A DNA stretch of 61,488 nt from Marinilabilia sp964403175. Its GTDB lineage: Bacteria > Bacteroidota > Bacteroidia > Bacteroidales > Marinilabiliaceae. Positions within the stretch are counted from its first letter, which is position 1; each line of letters starts with the position of its first letter. The notes beneath the pieces were generated by a model. It saw only the letters and a program-made list of their open reading frames with translations. It did no database searches and was not told where the DNA came from. Of the stretch, positions 25,767-35,344 are shown one piece after another. Location of the stretch: positions 1 through 61,488 of the forward strand of contig CAYOFH010000005.1 of the NCBI GenBank assembly GCA_964403175.1. The letters run 5' to 3'. The position numbers were made by a program, and so were the translations under genes.

Positions 25767-26441
25767 ATGAGCACACTCTATGTTGTACCGACCCCCATTG
25801 GTAACCTGGAAGACATCACTTTCAGGGCGGTTAGAATTCTTAAAGAAGTGGATTTTATTCTTGCTGAGGACACAAGAACATCCGGCAAACTCCTGAAGCA
25901 CCTGGATATTACAACCAAAATGTATGCCCATCACAAATTCAACGAGCATTCATCTGTTGAAAAAGTGGTTAGCCGGTTACAAAGCGGCGAAAACGCAGCC
26001 CTTATTTCGGATGCAGGAACTCCTGGCATATCAGATCCGGGATATCTGGTTGTTCGGAACTGCATAGATGCAGGCATCAGAGTCGAGTGTCTGCCCGGGC
26101 CCACTGCGTTTGTGCCGGCTTTGGTTACAGCAGGATTGCCCAACGATAAATTTTGCTTTGAAGGTTTTCTACCTGTTAAGAAAGGAAGAAAAACACGCCT
26201 GGAAATTCTTCAAAACGAATCCAGAACCATTGTATTCTACGAATCACCCCACCGCCTTTTAAAAACACTTGGACAACTGGCAGAAAACTTTGGCGATGAC
26301 AGACAGGCAGCTGTTTGCAGAGAAATCAGTAAAATGCACGAAGAAACAGTACGAGGGAGCATGAGCGAACTCGTTCTTCATTTTTCCCAACACCAACCCA
26401 AAGGAGAAATTGTTTTAATTGTCAACGGCAAAAAAGATTAA
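25767..26441 (+). CDS. rsmI: RsmI, 16S rRNA 2'-O-ribose C1402 methyltransferase
   Basis: SAM-dependent methyltransferase of the tetrapyrrole-methylase fold that modifies C1402 of 16S rRNA. It shows YVVPTPIGNLEDITFRA at the N-terminus, AEDTRTSGKLLKHL, SDAGTPGISDPG and PGPTAFVPALVTAGL, the expected family order. At 224 residues it lacks the extra C-terminal domain of longer homologues, which is common in Bacteroidota. It follows the unknown gene by three bases. Confidence 0.93.
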   Translation: MSTLYVVPTPIGNLEDITFRAVRILKEVDFILAEDTRTSGKLLKHLDITTKMYAHHKFNEHSSVEKVVSRLQSGENAALISDAGTPGISDPGYLVVRNCIDAGIRVECLPGPTAFVPALVTAGLPNDKFCFEGFLPVKKGRKTRLEILQNESRTIVFYESPHRLLKTLGQLAENFGDDRQAAVCREISKMHEETVRGSMSELVLHFSQHQPKGEIVLIVNGKKD

Positions 26442-26685
26442 TAACTTTGACAGACAAAGAAGGGCTTTTGTAATTTAGTTGTTAGTAGTTGTGATCTCTT
26501 TATTACGACATATTAAAAAAAAAGAGGCAACATAATAAACAATACCCTTTTAATGGGTTGTATCTTCACATAGATAAATAATTTCAGAAAAGAATTCTTT
26601 ATTAAAAAACAATAAAAGAAGCCCGAAAAACGTCATATACAGGAGAATATATTAAAAAAAACAGTAATACTTAAAACCTGAAAAA

Positions 26686-27558
26686 ATGAAAAATTTATTA
26701 GTAATATTAATATTGGTGCCTTTTCTTTGGCAATGCCAGAGCGGCCCAAGCCGAACCGAACTTAAACAGCAAAACGACTCTCTGACCCGGGTGACCACCG
26801 CCAAAGACAGCCAGATGAACCAGATGATCAACACAATTGGCGACATTGAGGCAACACTTCGGGTTATAAAAGAAAAGGAAGAAATAATTGCCATTAAAGC
26901 ACGACAGGGTGAAACATCCGGAGAATCGGCAAAACAGATTAATGAAGATATTCGTCTTATTTACGACCTGATGGTCCAAAATAAAGAACGGATAGAGTCC
27001 CTTGAAAATCAGCTGAAGCAATCAGGGGTAGAGACAGGACGTCTCAACAGACTGGTTTCGGGCCTCAATGACCAACTGCGTCAAAAAAATGTCGAAATCA
27101 AACAGCTGAATGATCTTCTTCAGCAAAAAAATACTGAAATCGATGACATGAACTATGCACTCACAGACATGGAAATTGCAATGGACTCGATCAGAACAGT
27201 CAATGAAGAGGCCCGCTCAGAACTCAAATCAACGAAAGACGATATGCATAAGGCCTATTATGCAATAGGAACCAGAAGCGAATTAAAAGAAAAAAACATC
27301 CTGAACAAGGAGGGTTTTCTTTTCTTTGGCAAAACCGAACTGCTGAAAGATGATTTCGACAAAGAGTACTTTGCCGAAATTGACATTCGCGAAACCGACA
27401 GCCTGGAAGTGTTTCAATCGAATGCTGAAATCCTTACCTCACATCCGGAAGGTTCTTTCTCCATGTCATCAGCAGATAACGGAAATATGATTTTGAATAT
27501 TGAAGACAAGGATGAATTCTGGAGTATTTCAAAATATCTGGTTATTCAGGCGAAGTAA
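26686..27558 (+). CDS. Coiled-coil lipoprotein
   Basis: A 290-residue predicted lipoprotein: signal with lipobox FLWQCQS (Cys17), then a long heptad-like region from about residue 25 to 195 with many Glu, Gln, Leu and Asn, and a small beta-rich C-terminal domain (about 195-290). The layout resembles a group of Bacteroidota surface proteins with coiled-coil stalks, but I cannot give a function. It stands alone; the GC-rich palindrome 225 bases downstream may be its terminator. Confidence 0.75.
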   Translation: MKNLLVILILVPFLWQCQSGPSRTELKQQNDSLTRVTTAKDSQMNQMINTIGDIEATLRVIKEKEEIIAIKARQGETSGESAKQINEDIRLIYDLMVQNKERIESLENQLKQSGVETGRLNRLVSGLNDQLRQKNVEIKQLNDLLQQKNTEIDDMNYALTDMEIAMDSIRTVNEEARSELKSTKDDMHKAYYAIGTRSELKEKNILNKEGFLFFGKTELLKDDFDKEYFAEIDIRETDSLEVFQSNAEILTSHPEGSFSMSSADNGNMILNIEDKDEFWSISKYLVIQAK

Positions 27559-27783
27559 AGGCCCCAAAAGGAACTTTAAGAAAGTTGCAGGTTGGAATCC
27601 AGAAACCAGGTTTTAGATTTTGGGTATTAACCAGAAGCTGGAGGTTAGAATTCATAGAGACCAGCTCGGCTGCTATAATGCTGACAATCTATACTTTAAC
27701 GCAGGAAATGTGTTAATCCTTAAGAGTTGACTGGTATATTATTGTAAAAGACGAACCAACAATTAAAATAAAAAAAACAAGCC

Positions 27784-27816
27784 CCGGGCCCCGCAGAAAA
27801 TTTCTGCGGGGCCCGG
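27784..27816. terminator. GC-rich perfect palindromic hairpin
   Basis: A 16-bp arm (27784-27799, starting CCGGGCCCCGCAG) matches its complement at 27801-27816 around one base. The longer poly-U run would be on the minus strand because A residues precede it, while the plus side has only TTCATTAACTTTA. It lies 18 bases before the ATG of the HAD gene. Confidence 0.65.
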
Positions 27817-27833
27817 TTCATTAACTTTATTTT

Positions 27834-28526
27834 ATGGCATACAAACACCTTTTTTTCGATCTTGATCATACTCTCTGGGATTTTCATAACAATCAAATAC
27901 TAACTCTCCGGGAACTATTTATCAGTTATCAACTTGAGCGGTACTTCAGTGATTTTGATGATTTCTTTGAACAGTATATGCCCATCAACACAAGGTTATG
28001 GCTCGAATATCAGCACGGAAAAATTCCCAAGAAAGATGTAAAAGTAGGCCGGTTTTACCAGACCTTCGTCAATGCAGGATTCGACAATATGTTGGTTTCC
28101 GAATCATTTGCTGATGCCTTTGTATCAGGAAATTCCCTGCAAACCGGTATAATTCCTCACACGATGGAAGTACTGGAATATCTAAAAAAGAAAAAATACC
28201 ACCTTTACATTATTACAAACGGATTCCGGGAAGCCCAACATACTAAAATGGAAAAAAGCGGGCTTACCCCTTTTTTCGAGCGAATCTTTATCTCGGAAGA
28301 CATAGGAGCCAGCAAGCCCAACCGAAAATTCTTTGAGTATGCCATCAAAAGTGCCAATGCACGAAAATCTGAAAGTCTGGTAATTGGAGACAGTCTGGAA
28401 AATGACATTAAAGGAGCCCGGGAATTTGGGATTGATCACGTTTATTTCAACCCCGGAAAAATTCCGCATGATGAGAAAGTATTCAAAGAAATTACCTCTC
28501 TAAAGGAATTAGCGGAGTGGCTTTAA
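27834..28526 (+). CDS. HAD hydrolase, YjjG family (pyrimidine 5'-nucleotidase type)
   Basis: A 230-residue haloacid dehalogenase-fold phosphatase. Motif I is FFDLDHTLWDF (nucleophile Asp9 and Asp11), motif II ITNG, and motifs III/IV are GASKPNRKFFEYA and IGDSLENDIKGAREFGI. The pattern matches the YjjG family, which in E. coli removes phosphate from non-canonical pyrimidine nucleotides. A helical cap lies between motifs I and II. The substrate is inferred from the family. The gene starts just after a strong hairpin, with little room for a leader. Confidence 0.85.
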   Translation: MAYKHLFFDLDHTLWDFHNNQILTLRELFISYQLERYFSDFDDFFEQYMPINTRLWLEYQHGKIPKKDVKVGRFYQTFVNAGFDNMLVSESFADAFVSGNSLQTGIIPHTMEVLEYLKKKKYHLYIITNGFREAQHTKMEKSGLTPFFERIFISEDIGASKPNRKFFEYAIKSANARKSESLVIGDSLENDIKGAREFGIDHVYFNPGKIPHDEKVFKEITSLKELAEWL

Positions 28527-28589
28527 TGCACTTGAGACATAAGGACATCAGAGATTGAAAATCCATGCACTTTGCTCCATGACCATGCT

Positions 28590-30173
28590 CTAAAAGGGAG
28601 CCTCATTATTAAACCCGGAAGGCGGCCCATCAAAACCGCCACCATTCGAAGGGGAGGTATTTCCGGAAGGAACGCCTTCATCCTCATTCATTTTTGATTT
28701 AAAAGTCATGGGTGCAGATTCGCCGTTACCTGAATCAAATCCCTGGCCCGACATAGGTAAGCTTTGGAGCTCCGGATCTTCGAAACGTGCCAGTTCTTTG
28801 CGAAAGCGTAATCGAACATCACCGGTGGCACCATTACGGTGCTTAGCTACAATAACCTCACCCATTCCTTCGAGAGGATAACCGTCTGCATCCTCATAAA
28901 GCCCGTAATATTCAGGACGGTGGATGAACATTACCATATCGGCATCCTGTTCAATCGCACCCGATTCACGGAGGTCGGCCAGCTGTGGGCGTTTCCCTTC
29001 AAGGCCCGAGCGGTTTTCCACTCCCCTGTTCAACTGTGAAAGGGCAATAATAGGAATGTCAAGTTCTTTGGCCAATCCTTTGAGCGACCGTGAAATCATA
29101 CTTACTTCCTGTTCCCGGCTGCCCGGGTTCATTCCGGCAGCGCTCATCAGCTGAAGATAGTCAATAATAACAATCCTGATATCGTGCTGCTTTTTCAAAC
29201 GACGACATTTTGCTCTTAATTCGAATACTGATAACCCAGGAGTGTCATCAACATATATTGGAGCTCCCATGAGTGCGTGTATTTTAGAATCCAGCTGCTC
29301 CCACTCCTGAGGCGAGAGATTTCCGTTTTTAATTTTCTCTCCGGGGATTTCTGTCTCTGACACAATCAAACGATTAACCAACTGAACATTGGCCATCTCA
29401 AGAGAAAAAAGAGCCACCGGTTGTTGATGAGTAATAGCCATATTCCGGGCCATTGAAAGTACGAAAGCTGTTTTCCCCATGGCAGGACGGGCAGCAATAA
29501 TTACCAGATCAGAATCCTGCCATCCTGAAGTAATACGGTCGAGACCTGTAAAACCAGAGGGCACCCCACTCAACCCGTCTGTCCGTTTGCCGGCCTCCTT
29601 AATTCTTTCGATGGATTCTGCAATAACGGGATCAATCTGTGTCACCTCCTTTTTCATGGTTCCCTGAGAAAGCAGAAAAAAGCTGTTTTCGGCTTCATCC
29701 AGTAGGTCATTTACATCCAGAGATTCATCATACGAACGTGTCTGAAGATCACTGGAGATGCGTATCATCTCACGCTGAAGATATTTTTGCCATATAATAC
29801 GGGCATGGTACTCGATGTGAGCTGCAGAAGCTACACGGCTGGTAAGCTGAGATATATAAAAAGCACCCCCAACCTCTTCAACTTTACCCATTTTCTTGAT
29901 CTCCTCGGTAACTGTAAGGATATCAACAGGCTGTTCGTGAAAAAACAATTGAGCAATGGCCTGAAAAATGTGCTGATGTGACTCCCTGTAGAAACACTCA
30001 GGTTTTAAAAGTTCGGAAACCGCAATAAAAGCATCCTTTTCCAGCAACAAGGCACCAAGAACAGCTTCTTCTATTTCTACTGCCTGAGGAGGCATACGTC
30101 CCATCTCCAGGTCGGCCTGAGCAGGTGTTCGACGATTATTATTGTTGTTTCCGTAATTGCTTTTTTGGGCCAT
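28590..30173 (-). CDS. dnaB: DnaB, replicative DNA helicase
   Basis: Hexameric 5'-3' helicase that opens the replication fork. The N-terminal DnaB domain (about residues 20-130; EIEEAVLGALLLEKDAF) is followed by a RecA-like ATPase with Walker A AARPAMGKTA (Lys234), Walker B region VIIDYLQLMSA and the AKHRNGATG segment. The C-terminal 60 residues are Gly/Asn/Pro-rich and probably unstructured. I chose the ATG at 30173 (MAQKSNYG); an upstream ATG at 30227 would add 18 residues atypical for the family. No intein or frameshift is seen. A candidate promoter lies at 30310-30317. Confidence 0.95.
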   Translation of the reverse strand: MAQKSNYGNNNNNRRTPAQADLEMGRMPPQAVEIEEAVLGALLLEKDAFIAVSELLKPECFYRESHQHIFQAIAQLFFHEQPVDILTVTEEIKKMGKVEEVGGAFYISQLTSRVASAAHIEYHARIIWQKYLQREMIRISSDLQTRSYDESLDVNDLLDEAENSFFLLSQGTMKKEVTQIDPVIAESIERIKEAGKRTDGLSGVPSGFTGLDRITSGWQDSDLVIIAARPAMGKTAFVLSMARNMAITHQQPVALFSLEMANVQLVNRLIVSETEIPGEKIKNGNLSPQEWEQLDSKIHALMGAPIYVDDTPGLSVFELRAKCRRLKKQHDIRIVIIDYLQLMSAAGMNPGSREQEVSMISRSLKGLAKELDIPIIALSQLNRGVENRSGLEGKRPQLADLRESGAIEQDADMVMFIHRPEYYGLYEDADGYPLEGMGEVIVAKHRNGATGDVRLRFRKELARFEDPELQSLPMSGQGFDSGNGESAPMTFKSKMNEDEGVPSGNTSPSNGGGFDGPPSGFNNEAPF

Positions 30174-30309
30174 GAACAAGTATTTTATCCTTTTATCAGA
30201 ACAGATTTTTTCTTTAATGAAGAACAATGAGCTGCTCTAAACGCCTTTTTTACAGGTGCCGCAACAAAATAACACATAGTTCTCAGAAAAGAGCTGGGGA
30301 AAAGGAAAA

Positions 30310-30317
30310 CAAAGTTA
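30310..30317 (-). promoter_or_regulatory. -7 element for dnaB
   Basis: On the minus strand the sequence reads TAACTTTG, matching TAnnTTTG. It would give a leader of about 130 bases before the dnaB ATG. Confidence 0.4.
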
Positions 30318-30476
30318 GGAAAAAACGTCCTATAAAAAAACTTACCACAAATATCCGGAACTCCCCGAAAACAAAGAGCTAAAGAAAATCAGGAGACGCA
30401 AAACTGTTCAATAGCAGGAGATAACAAAAATAAAAAAAATTAAACTCCAGAGTATCGTAAGTGACAATCTCTGAAA

Positions 30477-30519
30477 AAAGCGGCCTCTGCCCAATCAAAA
30501 AATGGACAGAGGCCGCTTT
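30477..30519 (-). terminator. Terminator after the GH5 gene
   Basis: A 13-bp perfect stem (AAAGCGGCCTCTG at 30477-30489 with its complement at 30507-30519) lies 18 bases beyond the stop and is followed on the minus strand by a T run. Confidence 0.88.
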
Positions 30520-30536
30520 AGTTTATTCAGTAAGCA

Positions 30537-31541
30537 TTACTCGTCACCGGACATCACCTCCTTAAAGAAAGCACCGGCCCGGGTAGGAGAATAATCCCAG
30601 TCCTTAATTAACTGTGGTGACCAGTCAGGATCAAATACCCAAACTACATAAGAAATTCCTTTGTCTGCAAAATAATCTGTCAGTGTTTTGCCATATTCGT
30701 CATCTCCAAGGCATGGAATATGCGCTCCCTTCTGATCGGGATACATATAACCAACTTCTGTGGCAATAACCGGATAGTTATCGGCCACAAAACCAAAGTC
30801 ACGCTCCCACTGCGGAATCCAGGGCTGTTCCCGTTTTTGGGGATACGGATGACTCACATAAGCAATATTTTCAACCGGCAACGGATCATTCATAACAGGG
30901 GTAAGATCATAAGCCCAGTTAAACCCTGCAACCAAAGGTACTGCATGAGGATTATTGGCACGTATAACCGAAATAATATCCACCATTATGTCACTCCATT
31001 GTTCCCAGGTTAACGTTCCCAATTCACCATTGTAAGTGGTGGGTTCGTTAAAAATCTCATAAAGGGCCACAGCCGGTTCATCTTTATATCTGCGACTGAT
31101 GGTGTACCAGAAACGGTAAGTTTCACGGATGGAGGTGTCATACATCTGATTCTGAAAAAGTCCGGTACGCAGGTTTCCTATGGAGTGCCAGTCGATGATT
31201 ACGTACAATCCGGCATCTTTGGCCCATTCAATGCCCTGATCAAGTAATTTGAGGTATTCTTCCTGACCTCTCTCGCGCCAGGCCGCTGGATGAACCGGAA
31301 GACGCACAATATTTGCTCCCCAGGAGGCAACTTCATCAAAAATATCAGCTTTCCACTGCCCCTCTTCTGCCAGACGGTCAGGATCGGCAATGTTCAAACC
31401 TTTAAAAACAACCACCTCCCCCTGTTCATTGATAAAATCTTTACCCTCAACAGAGATACGTGAAAATGGTTTGTCCTGAGCAGATGCCATCATGGTAGCC
31501 ATCAGCAAAAACAGACACAAAAAAGAATTTTTTTTCTTCAT
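30537..31541 (-). CDS. Secreted GH5-family glycoside hydrolase (endoglucanase-like)
   Basis: Exported enzyme of 334 residues with a signal peptide ending near MASAQD. The (beta/alpha)8 domain shows VFKGLNIADP, NIVRLPVHPAAW, IDWHS, and the GH5 catalytic signatures: EIFNEP with the acid/base Glu166 and TEVGYM with the nucleophile Glu262. These residues support a retaining beta-glycanase. Endo-beta-1,4-glucanase is the likeliest activity, but GH5 covers mannanases, xylanases and others, so the substrate is open. No carbohydrate-binding module, sorting domain or SusC/D pair is adjacent. It diverges from an outer-membrane barrel gene. Confidence 0.85.
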   Translation of the reverse strand: MKKKNSFLCLFLLMATMMASAQDKPFSRISVEGKDFINEQGEVVVFKGLNIADPDRLAEEGQWKADIFDEVASWGANIVRLPVHPAAWRERGQEEYLKLLDQGIEWAKDAGLYVIIDWHSIGNLRTGLFQNQMYDTSIRETYRFWYTISRRYKDEPAVALYEIFNEPTTYNGELGTLTWEQWSDIMVDIISVIRANNPHAVPLVAGFNWAYDLTPVMNDPLPVENIAYVSHPYPQKREQPWIPQWERDFGFVADNYPVIATEVGYMYPDQKGAHIPCLGDDEYGKTLTDYFADKGISYVVWVFDPDWSPQLIKDWDYSPTRAGAFFKEVMSGDE

Positions 31542-31777
31542 AGGATTAGTTTAATTATTTCAAAGTATTGACGTCCGGTAAAAAGCTGGAGCTTCATTGC
31601 CAACAAAGCGAAGGAATCTCTTTTCAAAAAATGCTTATCCGGAAAAAAGTGATTTAAAAAGTGTATTCAAAACACTTAACAAATATAAACATTTTGATGC
31701 AATCTGTAAATCGTTTTTTAATAATTACTACCTTTACTTCGAGTAATTAATTGTCCAATAAACCCAAAACCACAATT

Positions 31778-32404
31778 ATGAAACCATTAATCTTAACCCT
31801 TTGCCTCAGTCTGCTTACGCTGACAAGCTTTGCACAAGACAAGAACACCCCCACCAAAAAGCTGGGAATTACTTTCACTCCGGTTGGCGAAAATGATGTT
31901 TCAACCTTTAATGACTTAGATGGTTCCGGCTCTACTTATGGAGAGGGATTTTTTGCCATTGGCTTATTATTCCAGCAAGACTTGTCAAAAAACTGGCTGA
32001 AATTTAAAACCGGCCTGGAGTACTCGCACCAGAAAATAAGGACAGAGTCAGCTCCCTTCAGTCCGGAAATCGAACGGACAATCAACCACTCCAACTTCTC
32101 ATTAATCACAATCCCGGCAACATTAAAAGCACGTTTTCTAAAATTTTTCTTTATAGAAGGAGGAGGAATCGTGGATATTTATACCGGCCCAAATGCCCGC
32201 ATTGACAATCAGGCAGGTCTGGGAGTTGAGTTGGGATACGGAATTCAATATGAGATGACCTCCGGATGGACTTTCACTGTCAGTCATTACGCAAGGATGC
32301 ATTCCCTCTTATCATTTATGGGAGAGGATCAGCATCTGTGGGAAAATGGTTTGAGATTTGGTGTTTATATGCCTTTCTCTGCTTTATCCTGCAATAAAAA
32401 ATAA
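31778..32404 (+). CDS. Outer-membrane beta-barrel protein
   Basis: A 208-residue exported protein with an N-terminal signal ending near TSFAQD. The rest has alternating amphipathic beta strands, many aromatic residues and Gly turns (FKTGLEYSHQKI, GLGVELGYGIQYEMTSGWTF), as in porin-family small barrels. The ATG at 31778 starts the signal peptide; an upstream in-frame TTG at 31751 adds nine residues and is rejected. It is followed 44 bases later by a larger secreted protein in the same direction, possibly a partner. Function unknown. Confidence 0.72.
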   Translation: MKPLILTLCLSLLTLTSFAQDKNTPTKKLGITFTPVGENDVSTFNDLDGSGSTYGEGFFAIGLLFQQDLSKNWLKFKTGLEYSHQKIRTESAPFSPEIERTINHSNFSLITIPATLKARFLKFFFIEGGGIVDIYTGPNARIDNQAGLGVELGYGIQYEMTSGWTFTVSHYARMHSLLSFMGEDQHLWENGLRFGVYMPFSALSCNKK

Positions 32405-32448
32405 TAAAACCAACTAACAACTATAAATTTTTAAATCACTTCTAAACC

Positions 32449-33861
32449 ATGAAAAAACTTATCACTTCATTCCTGCTCATTTTTGTCTTTCTGGCATCAG
32501 CGACATCTCAGAAAGTAAGAAAAGAAAAAGTTGAAATTCAATTTGAGACTACCCCCCTGGTGGACCTAAAAATCCAGCCAAAGACTTTTAACTCCAATGC
32601 TTTTCATCTCAACCTGGGCGGACTTGAAAAAACAAGCAGCAATCCCGATTTAATAGTTCTAAACAATGTCTATCCTGCTGCAAAACTTTCCAACTGGTGG
32701 CTCGAAGATCCAACAAGCATCGATGCCGGTCAGCGGTATGACAAATCTTTCTATACGCAACCCTTTACCACCACGGTAAAAGACAAGGATGGCAACATCA
32801 TTTTTCATCGCGTATATAGTGTTTTTGAAGCCGAATCCGGAGAACCCATCAATGGCACTTTAAGATCAGAAGTTTCAGTTCAGATGCATCAGTCCAGAGA
32901 GCTGTCTTATCTTTTTTCGCCCGATTATGTGCCCAAGTTTGACATAAAACTCTTTTACATCAAAAAAAGCAAAGACCACGATGACATCAACTCTGCATTT
33001 GAGGATGCAAAAAAAGCCATTGAACTGCATAACAACAAAGAATATGAGAAGGCAAAACCCAAATTCGAAAAAGCACTGGAGAAATGGATGACTGCACTGG
33101 ATGAAAAGGATCTGTCAAATAGAAAGGCAAGAATAAACGAATCTGTCACCAAAGGATTATATCGAAATGTCATCCAGACTCTTGCCATTCTTCAGGAACA
33201 TGAAAAAGCGAAAGAAATGATGGCCGCTGCCAGTGAAGAAGTCGGAGGTTTCTTCATTATTGCACTCAACGGCCATAAATTCCTTCTTGACAACCTGGCA
33301 ATAATATCCAAAGGAAACAACGGAGGTTCAAATTTCAAATTCGCTGACCTTGAATATGACGAATCGATAAAACCAATGACAGAAGGAGAAACCCGAATGA
33401 GGCCGGACTCTCCAAACGACATCAAAAATTTACTTGCAGGTTCCTGGAGGTTTATGTGCATCACAACCGACAATCTTCCCACATCCAATGAAAACTTTGA
33501 TCCAAAAAACAGAAATGAGAATTTATTAGGAGACAGCCTTGAGCGAATTCTTCATCTTAATCCAAATGGAATAAGCATAGAACAAAAAGGTTCATGGGAA
33601 GAAGGGATTAAACAAACGATGGATAACAGTTTCAGTGGGTTCTGGAGATATGCCCGTGGTCCCAGAGGCAAGTTTTTTCTAATGTTTGGAACTGAAGATA
33701 AAGATTTTGAAAATATTCAGGAAAATTATGACCTATTTGAAATGATGGAGGTTTGGTACATTAATGATAAAAAATTAATTCTTAAAATTCCGAACTATAA
33801 CCCTGACCTGGATGTAAATGGTTATTACGTTCAACTACAGAGAATTCCTATGATCATGTAA
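32449..33861 (+). CDS. Secreted protein of unknown function with a helical repeat-like centre
   Basis: A 470-residue exported protein; the signal ends near SATSQK. The N-terminal part (about 25-175) is beta-rich. A helical, TPR-like region (about 180-285; AIELHNNKEYEKAKPKFEKAL) follows. The C-terminal part (about 325-470; LLAGSWRFMCI and GFWRYARGPRGKF) has the feel of a lipocalin-like or calycin beta domain. I do not recognise the family as a whole. It follows the barrel gene by 44 bases and ends at a strong terminator, so the two probably form one unit. Confidence 0.6.
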   Translation: MKKLITSFLLIFVFLASATSQKVRKEKVEIQFETTPLVDLKIQPKTFNSNAFHLNLGGLEKTSSNPDLIVLNNVYPAAKLSNWWLEDPTSIDAGQRYDKSFYTQPFTTTVKDKDGNIIFHRVYSVFEAESGEPINGTLRSEVSVQMHQSRELSYLFSPDYVPKFDIKLFYIKKSKDHDDINSAFEDAKKAIELHNNKEYEKAKPKFEKALEKWMTALDEKDLSNRKARINESVTKGLYRNVIQTLAILQEHEKAKEMMAAASEEVGGFFIIALNGHKFLLDNLAIISKGNNGGSNFKFADLEYDESIKPMTEGETRMRPDSPNDIKNLLAGSWRFMCITTDNLPTSNENFDPKNRNENLLGDSLERILHLNPNGISIEQKGSWEEGIKQTMDNSFSGFWRYARGPRGKFFLMFGTEDKDFENIQENYDLFEMMEVWYINDKKLILKIPNYNPDLDVNGYYVQLQRIPMIM

Positions 33862-33883
33862 TTTCCCCTTCAAATACAAATAG

Positions 33884-33920
33884 AGCCGTTTCCCCTCAAA
33901 AAAGGAAACGGCTTTTTTTG
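33884..33920 (+). terminator. Terminator after the secreted unknown gene
   Basis: A perfect 10-bp stem AGCCGTTTCC (33884-33893) with GGAAACGGCT (33904-33913) runs into seven T residues. Confidence 0.92.
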
Positions 33921-34017
33921 TAACCAACTCTTTATTAACAGAGACCTCCGGGTAAATTGTTCCTTTACCGGGAATTTCGGTGCGTGGAGTGGAGAACCAT
34001 TAGTTCGGCATATCAAG

Positions 34018-34536
34018 TTACTTTTCATCAGAGTCCCTTTCGGCAATATCCCCCAGATACCGGATAGTATTGCGATTTTGACTTATGACATTCAACGAAG
34101 CATCTCCATCGTATGAAATATCGAGTGATATCTGGAAAAAGTCATCATCTTTCACTTTAAACGAATAAGAAATCCTGTGCTTTTTTAAATTTATCGAACA
34201 ATCCAATTCTTCCATCTTCCCTGAAAACTTAATACCACCGTCGCCGCCATAGTCAACTCTGTATGCGCGGCCAAAAAACGGCAAATCACCAACTACCGTT
34301 GAATCATCTTTTACTTTCAGAAAACCGTAATTGGTGGTAAGATCGATGGGAGGACCACTTTGCGGAAAAGCACGATCTGCTTCAAAAATAAAGTCCCGGC
34401 TCTCAATCAGTTTTTGGGTTTTCTCAAATTCCTGTTGCCGCTTTTCACCCCGTGTTTTTTTGTCCTGAGCCTGAAGTGCGGTTACATTTCCGCACAAAAA
34501 GACAAACACCAAAAATATAATTACTAAATACCTCAT
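34018..34536 (-). CDS. DUF4251 secreted protein
   Basis: A 172-residue exported protein with a signal ending near ALQAQD. The C-terminal part has the DUF4251 pattern: a helix with SRDFIFEADRAFP, then NYGFLKVKDDSTVVGDLPFFGRAY and a beta-rich half. The family is common in Bacteroidota and has no known function. It converges with the unknown secreted gene at 32449. Confidence 0.8.
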   Translation of the reverse strand: MRYLVIIFLVFVFLCGNVTALQAQDKKTRGEKRQQEFEKTQKLIESRDFIFEADRAFPQSGPPIDLTTNYGFLKVKDDSTVVGDLPFFGRAYRVDYGGDGGIKFSGKMEELDCSINLKKHRISYSFKVKDDDFFQISLDISYDGDASLNVISQNRNTIRYLGDIAERDSDEK

Positions 34537-34706
34537 AGCTCTGATTTTAAAATTTTTAATATTTAAAAGGTCAAAATATATGCCAAATCAAAAACACAAT
34601 CCGGTTCATGGTTGAGGGATTAATTATACTATGGATAGTATATAAAGACCTGACAATCCCGGATTGTTCATATTAAAAATCAGCTGCTTGACCTGGCCTG
34701 AAACAA

Positions 34707-35234
34707 TTACCATTCTCGAATAATAGCGTAACGGTACTCATCATAAACCACCCCGTTTTTAATAAGGGCTTTCTCAAAAACACATTCCAACTTAAATCCT
34801 GCTTTCTCAAGTACGCGTTGAGATCCTTTATTAAAGTCAAAGACACCTGTAAATATCCGGATCAGATTCAAGTGTTTGAACCCGTAATCGACCATTTGCT
34901 TTACCGCCTCAGTCATTATTCCCTTTCCCCAGAAAGGCTCCCCCAGCCAGTAACCTATTTCAGCCGAAATGCGATATACGTCGGCTTGTGGCACTAATCC
35001 AACAACTCCTGCCAACTCTCCTTCATACTCTACAACAAAGGTATAGTGAGGATCCTCTTTTTGGCAAATGGCAATAAAATCACAGGCATCCTGCTCAAAA
35101 TAAGGATGAGGTACATAATCACGTATGTTGTTCCAAATCTTTTTATTGTTTAAAAGCCGGGCGAGTGCCGGGGCATCCTCTTCGTGGAATGGGCGAAGAC
35201 GGTTAGCAGAAAGGGCGGAGTTATTACTATTCAT
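34707..35234 (-). CDS. GNAT-family N-acetyltransferase (RimJ/RimL type)
   Basis: A 175-residue acetyltransferase of the GCN5-related fold. It has LRPFHEEDAPALARLLNN at the start, EIGYWLGEPFWGKGIMTEAV as the acetyl-CoA-binding signature, and RIFTGVFDFNKGSQRVLEKAGF, typical of enzymes that acetylate ribosomal protein or other N-termini. The substrate is unknown. I chose the ATG at 35234; upstream in-frame codons extend to 35333 but cross a hairpin and look non-coding. Confidence 0.85.
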   Translation of the reverse strand: MNSNNSALSANRLRPFHEEDAPALARLLNNKKIWNNIRDYVPHPYFEQDACDFIAICQKEDPHYTFVVEYEGELAGVVGLVPQADVYRISAEIGYWLGEPFWGKGIMTEAVKQMVDYGFKHLNLIRIFTGVFDFNKGSQRVLEKAGFKLECVFEKALIKNGVVYDEYRYAIIREW

Positions 35235-35312
35235 AAGATACTGTTTTATAGTCCATTGAGATCGAATGAAAAATCTTAATAAAAATAACAATTTTCTCAG
35301 TCTAAATAGAAA

Positions 35313-35344
35313 AAAGAGGTGACCTGCATGCAAGTCACCTCTTT
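35313..35344 (-). terminator. Hairpin upstream of the GNAT gene
   Basis: An 11-bp perfect stem AAAGAGGTGAC (35313-35323) with its complement at 35334-35344. On the minus strand a T run follows, as in a terminator, yet it lies 79 bases before the GNAT ATG. It may be a second stop for upstream transcripts or an attenuator. Confidence 0.7.

Larger units (their letters stand above)
30174..30536. other. Intergenic region between dnaB and the GH5 gene
   Basis: About 360 bases holding a likely dnaB promoter and, at its right end, the GH5 terminator. No small gene or RNA is recognised in the rest. Confidence 0.6.
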
